Shown piece after piece: positions 57,301-64,000 of a DNA stretch of 64,000 nucleotides. The position numbers were made by a program, and so were the translations under genes. Under the pieces are notes generated by a model. It was not told the DNA's origin. It searched no databases and saw only the letters and a list, made by a program, of their open reading frames with translations. How positions within the stretch are numbered: the first letter of the stretch is position 1; each line of letters starts with the position of its first letter. The DNA is from Fratercula arctica (Eukaryota; Chordata; Aves; Charadriiformes; Alcidae), in the NCBI GenBank assembly GCA_947846985.1, contig CANTUZ010000023.1:2251677-2315676 (forward strand), written 5' to 3'.

Positions 57301-60300
57301 CGGCCGTCTTCTCGCATTCACTGAGGCAGATGCCGTCCAGGGGACTCTCACTCCTGCTCACGCCGGTGACAGCCGTGGGGGGCTTGTCCATGGAGCACAG
57401 CCCGGGATTGCCCTGGGGGGAATCACCCAGCCGGGATGCTGTGTGGGGCTTCTTCTCACCCCGCTTCTCCTGTTTGGCATGTTCTCCCCCATTTTATCAG
57501 ACTCAGCTCAGGCACTGAGCCTCCCCACCTGCACACCCTGCACACCCCGACAGCTCAGAGCCCGGTATCGGGCACCCAGCAGAACCCAGACGGGGTTTTC
57601 CGTGCACTTTCTGCCCACTCCGTGCCGGCAGCCGGAGGCCACCCCCGGGAAGCAGCATCCCGAAGGGGAGAGGGAGCAGGGGCCCGTTTCAGAAGGAGGA
57701 GACCCAGGAGCTCACTCCTGACATCCCTTCACTTTCCCCATGGCTGGTTTTCAACTGTCTCCAGCCTGGAGGATCTTTGCCGAGTGTGAGCCACACGCCG
57801 GGGGTTTGCGATGGCCTGCCTCCATCACCCCCCGGTCAGGTGGGAATGTCGCTGCAGCCGACGCATCCCAGTTGCTGCCGGCACATTTGCTGGCCCTCGC
57901 TGATGGCCCCAAACACGCACGGGAGCTGGGGGGGAGCAGGCTGCACCCCCCTGCAGGGCAGGGTCTGGCCGAGCCAGCTCTGAGGCTGCTCCCGCTGCCT
58001 CCCCCGCAGGACAGCCCCACTCATCCCACTGTATCCAGCTCTCCGGGAGTGCTCCGGAATGGGAGACGCTCGCGCAGGGCTCCTGGCACCCTCCCATCTC
58101 CATTATGGGTGTTCTGGCAAGGCATGAGGTGATGGTACCCCCCCCCCCCCGCCCCGGCTCACTGCCTTCTCCCCCCACAGCCCAGCTCCTTCCCACCAGT
58201 GCTGCAAACTGGGGGGACCAAGGCGGGGGGAGAGCTCATCCTGCCTGGATGCCGGCCCCATCCCTTCCCTCGTCGGGGTGGGGGGAGGGGGGTCCTGCAG
58301 CCTGAAAGCCCTCCAGAAAAGCATTCCTTCAAACTCAGGCTTACGCCACCGCCTGTTCCTCCTTTTATCATCCCAGCCCCAGTGACAGCCCCGAGCAGCC
58401 ATCTCCTTGGGAACCGGCTGCCAGGCCATAAATAGAGAAGTGCTCCGGAGGAGGCATCTGCTTTTGCTGTGTTTTGGAAACGAGAGCAGTAAAGCACTTC
58501 TCTCCCCCCACTCTCCTCCCCTGCGCTTTAACTGCAGCCCAGGTTTATGCACAACTGAGCCCTTCAGGGGCTCTCACTGCTGCCTGTGGCAGTGGGCAAG
58601 CGATGGCCGGTGGCAGTAGCCACCCCCAGGTGCAGGTTTGGGTCCGGGCAGCCTCACACCAGGGAGATTTGGCCCCGTGTTGTTTTGGCAGTGGCCCCCC
58701 CGCAGCATTTCCCCCAAGCAGGCGCACACCTGAACACCTGCGCGTACCTCTGCCCACCGCCTGCCCCACGGCAAACCCCCCGCGCCGGGGGCTTGGCATG
58801 ACCCCGGCTCGTCTGCAGGAGCAGGGTCTGCCCACGCTCTCCCAGCACCAAACAAAAGATTCACTTTGCCTAATGTCCTTGTGGGGCTTAGCGTAGTTAA
58901 ATCTGTCTCAGAGAAGCTAATTTTGCTGATGTTGCTAATCTCATTGTCATCTGCTTGCCACCTCGAGCAGCTTTGGCCAGGGGTGACTAAGCTGGCACAG
59001 GGTCCCCCCTGCAGCGGAGGGGTCTTGGGGCTGTGCCGGTGGCTCCTCGGGGCACATGGGGGGTGTCCCCATGCAGATGTGCCACTGCCAGGGCGCCTGG
59101 GTCACTGGTGGCTGCAGAGCCATGATGGTTTCATTAATCCCCCCATCGCTGCTGTCAGCTGCCTCCCCGAAAGCAGCGTTTGAGGCTCCCTTGTAGAAGG
59201 GACAGGCACCAACCGGCCGTCAGAGCCAGCCCTGGACCCCTCCACGTGAGACACAGCCCTGTCCTATGGCTCGTCCCTTCCCTGTCATCTCCTCTGCCCT
59301 TCCACTGTCATTCAGCCACCGCCAAACGCAGCGTTTGCTCTCACTGCCCTCCCACGGCCGCAGCCCTGGCTCCTACAGCCCTGCTCTGTCCCCACCATCT
59401 CCCCATCCTGTCCTCTGCCTGGCCCCTCCTGGCCTGCTGGGAAACCACCGGGAGTTTTATCAAGTCCTTGCGTGGGCTCAGCTCCCAGAGAAACTCCTTT
59501 CAGAGAGGTTTTGGTGGCACTTCTGGGATTAGCAGCAAGGTTTGCTGCAGCGTCCCCCCAGCCCTCTGCTCCGCAGGGCAGGAGGATCAGCCCTCCCGCA
59601 GCCCCACCGCCCTGATGAGCCGCACGCCATACCGGCACCGCTGCCCAGCACCGCACCACCACCCCATAGCACCGCCCAGCACCGCAGAACCGCCCAGCAT
59701 CGCAGAACCAGCCCGCACCGCCGCCCAGCACCGCACCACCACCCCATACCACCACCCAGCACCACAGAACCGCCCCGCATCGCCGAACCACCCTGCACCG
59801 CCACCCAGCACCGCACCACCACCCCATACCACCGCCCAGCACCACAGAACCACCCCGCACCGCCGCCCAGCACCGCACCGCCACCCAGAGCATCCCTGCG
59901 GGCAAGGGAGGAGGAAGAAGCAAGAGGCACTCACAGGGAAGATGCCAGGCCCATCCTTTTCCGTCTGCTTGGAGATCTCCTTTTCAAAGCCTAAAGACAA
60001 GGGAATACAACCTCTTAGCTACCTGGAAAGAAGACCCTGGCGGCACATGTGGACTTGCTGGGATGCAGAGGGGGTACCCCTGAGTCTCTAAATCCCCTGA
60101 GCTTCCCCTCACAACGGGCTTCTTTGCCCGCAGCTCTTGCCCTCGCAGGGAGGATGCATCCCGCATCCCTGTCCCCGGGCTTCCACCCTCGCAGGGAGGA
60201 TGCATCCCGCATCCCTGTCCCGGGGCTTCCACCCTCGCAGGGAGGATGCATCCCGCATCCCTGTCCCGGGCTTCCACCCTTGCAGGGAGGATGCATCCCG

Positions 60301-62616
60301 CATCCCTGTCCCCGGGCTTCCACCCTCGCAGGGAGGATGCATCCCGCATCCCTGTCCCCGGGCTTCCACCCTCGCAGGGAGGATGCATCCCGCATCCCTG
60401 TCCCCAGCCTGCCCTCCTGCACTCCCCGAGTGGAAACCAACACTCCCCTCTGGTGGCAGCTCAGCCCCGTGCCCGTGTCCCCGCAGCCACCCACACCAGC
60501 CATTGCTGGGGATGGCGGGGGGCTGAGGAGGAGGAACGGAGACGCAGGGGACATTCTGCGCTGTGCCGGCCAGCGCGGGCAGGACACATCCCTGGGGTGA
60601 AGCCCAGCTGCTCGGGCCACTCCAAACAGCAGAAGCCTCAGCCCACGCCAGCTGGGCCTGATGCCCCCCCCAAAAAGAACTGCCGCATGGCCCCCGCTAT
60701 TCTTAACAACAGTGGGGAGAAGATAAAAGCCATCTCCTCCTGTCTGCAGCGCGCGGGACACCCTGCCATCTCCCACAGCGTGGGAGATCACTTCTGAACC
60801 TCCCTCAAACGGCCGCAGACACGACTGGCTACCCAGGTGTTAACTGGGCACAGAGAAAAAGCATTGCCAGAGCCCAGCTGGGAAAGGAAGGAGCCAACGT
60901 AATGCTTGGGAGTGCTGATTTCCTAGTGTTTCCCCCCATGTATCCCCGGCCCAGGTCACAGCACCGTCCCCACAGCCAGCACCGAGCCTGTGCTCCCCTG
61001 CCTGGCCCTCCGAGATGAGCAGCGATAAATAAAACCTCCCAGCCTCGCCGCTGACGATCACATTTTCCCTCGCTCGAGAGACAAAGGACTGTCTTCCTCT
61101 CCCGGAGCCTGCAGCTCTGCACAGCTTTCAGGAGAGATGATTAATGGTACCCGCGCGGGGGAGAGCTGCAAACCTTCCGCACAGTAATTTCTCCTGCTTG
61201 CACCTATAACTTTGCTATCGATTAAATGTCATGTCGCCTGGCTTTTAATTATTTTTTAATGGATTGGTCAGAGAGGCTAATTACACCGGAGACTGATAGC
61301 AAAACACCACCGGGAGCATTAGCGGGGGTCTCCCGCACCGACACGGAGATCTCCATCAGCCACAGCAGCCCTGCTGCTGGCAGGGGCTTTGGCCAGGGGT
61401 CCCTGCAGCCCGGGCACACACCGGGAGCATCCCAGCTGATCGCTCGGCTCAGTTTGCTGGTGGACACTGGTTTCGGGAGGGCACTGGCTGCGGGGCAGCG
61501 TGTGCCACGGGCAGGGAGCATCACGGACCCGAGCCACCCCCTCCCACGGCGTCACGGGGAGAGTGCTCTGCACCAAGAGGGTCTAAAGACAGCCTGTACC
61601 ATGATTTTTCCATATGCAAACAGCGCAGATAAGCAACTGGAGGTTTCATTGTAACTTGCCCGGTCAGTGTAAATAAAGGGTGATGAAGCCGCGTTGCCTC
61701 AGCAGCACCACTTCCCTGCCAGAGGCTGTAGAGACGGCCTGGGTGCACGCACGGCGCATCTCCAGAGCCAGAGAGATGGGGATGCTCCTCACCTGCCTCC
61801 GTGCCCTGCTTCGCCGCCGGCACGGGAACATTGGAGCACTCAAAGTACTCCAGGTCATCTTCTGGCTCGCCCTTCTTCTCCAGCCCGGCCGGTTTCTGTG
61901 CGGAGGTGGTGGAGGCCAGCTTCTCCTCATCAGTGGCATGTCCGTCCCGATTTGCAATATCTGGGATTTCTGAGATCAACGCTCCTTCATCCTGCAGGAT
62001 CAAGGCATGTGGTTAAGCAGGACTGAGCTAATCCATGGGGATCAGGCAACCGGGCTGCCTGGACAGCCTGTGGAAAGCACGGGAGGCTTAGCATGGCAGC
62101 CACCAACAAGCTGCTCCCCACCAGCGCCTCGGCAGGTTTCAGCAGAAGGAAACACGTGGTGCCAGGGACAGAAGTGATTAACAGGCAAAATCCATTAACC
62201 CAACGATGGAGCTCAGTGCTTTGCCCTGGCCCATGCTGGGGAGAAGGGCTGAGATGGGGCACAGACATGGTCCCTAATGAACCTTGTGGAAAAGAGAGGG
62301 CTTCCTGGCCAGGAACCCCCCTCCAAGGGACAGGCTCACGCCGGGGTGGGCACCAAGCACAGCGCTCCTCCCTCCCTTCCCACCCATGGGAATGGCCCAT
62401 GGAGAAGACGTTCTCCCTGTGGCCGGGAGCTGCCGCTTTCAGGGAACCATCCCCTCGGCCGGGGGCTGCTCAAGCAGACGCCAGCCCGGAGCTTCCCACG
62501 CTGCCCTCCCAGCATCCCACGCCCGGCCGGCGGCTCCCAGCGGGATCCCACCTACCTGAGCGCCAATGTCCAGGGCCAGGGACTGCGTCTCGTAGTGCTT
62601 CACCTTGCAGCCGCTC
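54241..62616 (-). CDS. TACC1: TACC1, 3' part (10 exons; 5' exons beyond the window)
   Basis: TACC1 is a transforming acidic coiled-coil protein of the centrosome and spindle that partners ch-TOG/CKAP5 and Aurora A in microtubule control. Ten exons (5' to 3'): 62,556-62,616; 61,793-61,991; 59,935-59,990; 57,278-57,412; 57,018-57,094; 56,615-56,658; 56,354-56,514; 55,734-55,840; 55,005-55,125; 54,241-54,309. All phases fit, giving 342 codons plus stop. The last 200 or so residues are the TACC coiled coil, nearly identical to human, ending LIAKLGKTD. The acidic middle includes [15 protein letters not shown] and [15 protein letters not shown]. The N-terminal exons with SDP-type repeats are not in the window. 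Confidence 0.96.
54310..55004. other. TACC1 intron with minisatellite
   Basis: About 700 bp; the right 180 bp are a minisatellite ending a few bases before the exon donor. Nothing else supported. Confidence 0.7.
54819..54995. repeat. Minisatellite next to a TACC1 donor
   Basis: Seven copies of a core GGCAGGGATGCGGAGG with spacers giving periods of about 18-26 bp. It stops about 4 bp short of the GTAACG donor at 54,999-55,004. Confidence 0.92.
55005..55125 (-). CDS. TACC1: TACC1 exon: distal coiled coil
   Basis: Encodes [20 protein letters not shown] and [20 protein letters not shown]. Heptads with Leu/Ala at a/d positions. Enters in phase 2, exits in phase 0. Confidence 0.97.
55734..55840 (-). 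CDS. TACC1: TACC1 exon: coiled coil
   Basis: Encodes [44 protein letters not shown] acceptor; AA|GTAAGG donor, phase 2 exit. Confidence 0.97.
56354..56514 (-). CDS. TACC1: TACC1 exon: coiled coil core, weak donor
   Basis: Encodes [40 protein letters not shown] and [13 protein letters not shown]. The 3' border must be AAGAAG|GTTCTT for the protein to continue into NEEALKK; that donor lacks the purine at +3 and G at +5, so it is very weak. Confidence 0.95.
56615..56658 (-). CDS. TACC1: TACC1 small exon
   Basis: Forty-four bases, [14 protein letters not shown], phase 2 in and phase 1 out (G|GTAAGG). Identical to human as I remember it. Confidence 0.96.
57018..57094 (-). CDS. TACC1: TACC1 exon: start of TACC domain
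   Basis: Encodes [20 protein letters not shown] and EVLEM, phase 0 in and phase 2 out. Acceptor ACCTAG. Confidence 0.96.
57278..57412 (-). CDS. TACC1: TACC1 exon: acidic linker into TACC domain
   Basis: Forty-five codons, [20 protein letters not shown], then [20 protein letters not shown] and LIREE. The second part matches human [20 protein letters not shown]; the first part is variable. Confidence 0.95.
57413..59934. other. TACC1 intron; minisatellite at its far end
   Basis: About 2.5 kb of GC-rich intron. Last 300 bp before the next exon are a CCCAGCACCGC-type repeat. No other gene. Confidence 0.6.
59632..59890. repeat. Minisatellite, CACCGCCCAGCACCGCA units
   Basis: Degenerate copies of a short CAGCACCGCA/CACCACCACCCCATACC unit with a higher-order period of about 80 bp. 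It ends 45 bp before the TACC1 exon at 59,935 on the donor side. Confidence 0.9.
59935..59990 (-). CDS. TACC1: TACC1 small exon in acidic linker
   Basis: Eighteen codons, [18 protein letters not shown]. Corresponds to the human EAGIEKETCQKMEEDG region. Phase 1 in, phase 0 out; CCT|GTGAGT donor. Confidence 0.9.
60136..60405. repeat. 46-bp minisatellite, six copies
   Basis: Units of GCAGGGAGGATGCATCCCGC then ATCCCTGTCCCCGGGCTTCC and ACCCTC, period 46 (one copy 45). Copies differ at one or two bases. Each unit holds the palindrome GGATGCATCC. Open frames across it on both strands are repeat artefacts. Confidence 0.95.
61130..61330. promoter_or_regulatory. AT-rich candidate regulatory block in TACC1 intron
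   Basis: Non-repetitive AT-rich patch with several homeodomain-type TAAT/ATTA cores (GATTAATGG, TTTTAATTATTTTTTAATGG, CTAATTAC) and ATCGATTAAATG. Possible enhancer; sequence motif evidence only. Confidence 0.3.
61793..61991 (-). CDS. TACC1: TACC1 exon: acidic region
   Basis: Encodes [52 protein letters not shown] and AAKQGTEA. The [20 protein letters not shown] and [12 protein letters not shown] blocks match vertebrate TACC1. Phase 0 in and phase 1 out (G|GTGAGG). Confidence 0.96.
62556..62616 (-). CDS. TACC1: TACC1 exon: first one in the window
   Basis: Twenty full codons, [20 protein letters not shown], matching human [20 protein letters not shown]. Enters in phase 2 after CCCCTGCAG; CAG|GTAGGT donor. 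Confidence 0.94.
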
Positions 62617-64000
62617 CTGCAGGGGAGACAGAAGTGGGGGCTGAGGCCGGGGCCGGCGGGGGCTGTGCTGGGGGGGAGGCGGGGGCGCGTGCGACACAGC
62701 CCAAGCGGGGGGAGGCAGCCCCAGCCCCAGCAGCGCACCCGCCGCGAGCCAGCGACCCCACTCACCAGGGAAATATTGAGGCAGGGCAAGTTCTGGAACG
62801 AACAGGAGGAACAAGCAAATAAAACACACGACTACACAGCCATCGGGTTTGTCTTTGAGGCGTTTATTCCTGCCGAAGGTAAGGATCAGAAAAAGGACCC
62901 CGAGGTGCTGACAGCGAGAGAAAGAAAGGAGCCGGCAACAAAAGATTTCCCTTGCTGCGCCCTCGCCCTGTGCGTCCAGCGCGACGGCATCCCCAGGTCT
63001 GAGCATCTATTGGTCTTCTGCAGGAAGGAACCATTTCCAGGCTGTCTCATGCCCTGTCCCCGCAGCTGGAGGTTTGTCGGGGACATCTCCGCAGCATCCA
63101 CGTGTCTCCCACGTCAGTCAGACCGTTAGAGAGCTCTGCTCTGCTCGCAGGAGAGCACCAGGACGATGTGCTGCGCCTTGCGCGCTCCCTCTGCCCGACG
63201 CAACGGCTGTCCCAAGGAGAAGGGCCTCGCGGAGGGGAGGAGGTTGAGCTCAGGTTGTTCCTGCCGGTGCTCCATGGCTGGATGTCCTCCAGCCAGGCAG
63301 CTCTCCCTAGGACCGTGTCCTGCGCTCCCCGAAACGCACCTCCCACAGCGCGGCCGCAGGGCTGCCGGCACAGCCGCATCCCGACACACCAGGCAGCGGC
63401 ACCGTCCATCAGCGCCAGGCAGCGGAGGGGCAGCAGTGGGGCAGCCCCAGCAGCGCCGGGTCCACGTCACCAAAGCCCGCGGGGACCGAGGGGGTCAGCC
63501 GCGAGATGACACATGTCCCGGCACTCGTCCCTGGCACGTGAAGGAGAGCACGAGCTCTCCTCCCGCGTCTCACCACCCTCTCGCCCCAGGTTCAGCGTCT
63601 TCCCCCACTCTCTGCCATGTCCCAACCCCCAGACGACAGATATTCACTGAGCTGGGGTGTGAAGCCCACTATGGGTACGTGGGGAGGGGTCTCCACCTCC
63701 GGACTCGGCGCTCCCTGCTGTGGGGACACGGGCAGGGCTCGAGGTTCGCCATGAGCTGTACCAAGGTCTAAAGAATCGCCCCCACCTGCTTCGCTCCAGC
63801 CCCCCCTGTCCCACGTGCACCAGCGCAGCGCAACGAGCACCGTGGCAGCACAGCACATGGAAATTTTATTTGCACGCTCACATGCACACCTGGGTCAGAG
63901 TGAAAAATCGCTCTTGACTGCTTTTCTCCATCAGGCCCTAACGGGAGCAGCCAAACTGCAGCACCCCGTGTCCTCACCCCCGCCTCTGCTCCGCCACCTC
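62617..64000. other. TACC1 intron, right edge
   Basis: The preceding TACC1 exon (human FKPTTTLTSSDFCSPTG region) was not found, so this is intron. No repeat or gene supported. Confidence 0.55.

Larger units (their letters stand above)
59991..61792. other. TACC1 intron with 46-bp minisatellite and an AT-rich block
   Basis: Contains six 46-bp units near 60,136-60,405 and an AT-rich patch near 61,130-61,330. No exon recognised. Confidence 0.6.

Noticed and set aside
60136..60405. Regularly spaced direct repeats that could be taken for a CRISPR array
   Set aside because: Units abut with no unique spacers, the genome is a vertebrate, and no cas genes are near. It is a minisatellite.
59984..60791. 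258-codon repetitive open frame, plus other frames on both strands
   Set aside because: Translation of the 46-bp minisatellite; a 46-bp unit cycles through all frames and gives repeat peptides.
62840..62878. Plus-strand 39-bp block bounded by CAG and GTAAGG, reading IGFVFEAFIPAE
   Set aside because: Isolated, with no partner exon on the plus strand and inside a TACC1 intron. Probably chance.

Overview
This is vertebrate nuclear DNA, almost certainly avian. CR1 LINE fragments are present in both orientations, the DNA is GC- and CpG-island-rich with compact introns, and the gene order TACC1 - PLEKHA2 - TM2D2 - ADAM9 matches the block I know from human 8p11 (chicken microchromosome 22). Genes are split into short exons with GT/AG borders; no bacterial or phage features were seen.

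Layout. About 1-11.6 kb is the 5' end of ADAM9 (minus strand): one prodomain exon at 275-339, a long AT-richer intron with CR1 pieces, and a probable signal-peptide exon in a CpG island at 11,541-11,634. From 12.1 to 16.8 kb the minus strand carries several exon-like blocks with strong coding character that I cannot assign to any family. Their candidate first exon shares a CpG island and a 275-bp promoter with TM2D2. TM2D2 (plus strand) is complete in four exons at 17,039-17,970. PLEKHA2 (minus strand) is complete for coding sequence in eleven exons, 23,054-36,199, with a non-coding first exon and CpG island near 40.7 kb and a 3' UTR reaching about 20.3 kb, where it converges on TM2D2. A three-exon Ly-6/uPAR gene for a GPI-anchored protein (minus strand, 46,545-49,320) lies between PLEKHA2 and TACC1. 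TACC1 (minus strand) fills the right end: ten 3' coding exons at 54,241-62,616 and a roughly 4-kb 3' UTR; its 5' coding exons lie beyond the window.

Functions. PLEKHA2 (TAPP2) is a phosphoinositide adaptor, TACC1 a coiled-coil spindle/centrosome protein, TM2D2 a two-pass membrane protein, and ADAM9 a membrane sheddase. They form a conserved neighbourhood rather than a pathway. HTRA4, which in human sits between PLEKHA2 and TM2D2, was not found.

Most promising observations: the unrecognised minus-strand gene between TM2D2 and ADAM9, the Ly-6 gene between PLEKHA2 and TACC1, a very weak splice donor in a core TACC1 exon, minisatellites beside TACC1 exons, and AT-rich blocks inside GC-rich introns that may be regulatory. 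All exon borders were read by eye from splice signals, reading phase and remembered vertebrate proteins; no alignment was run.
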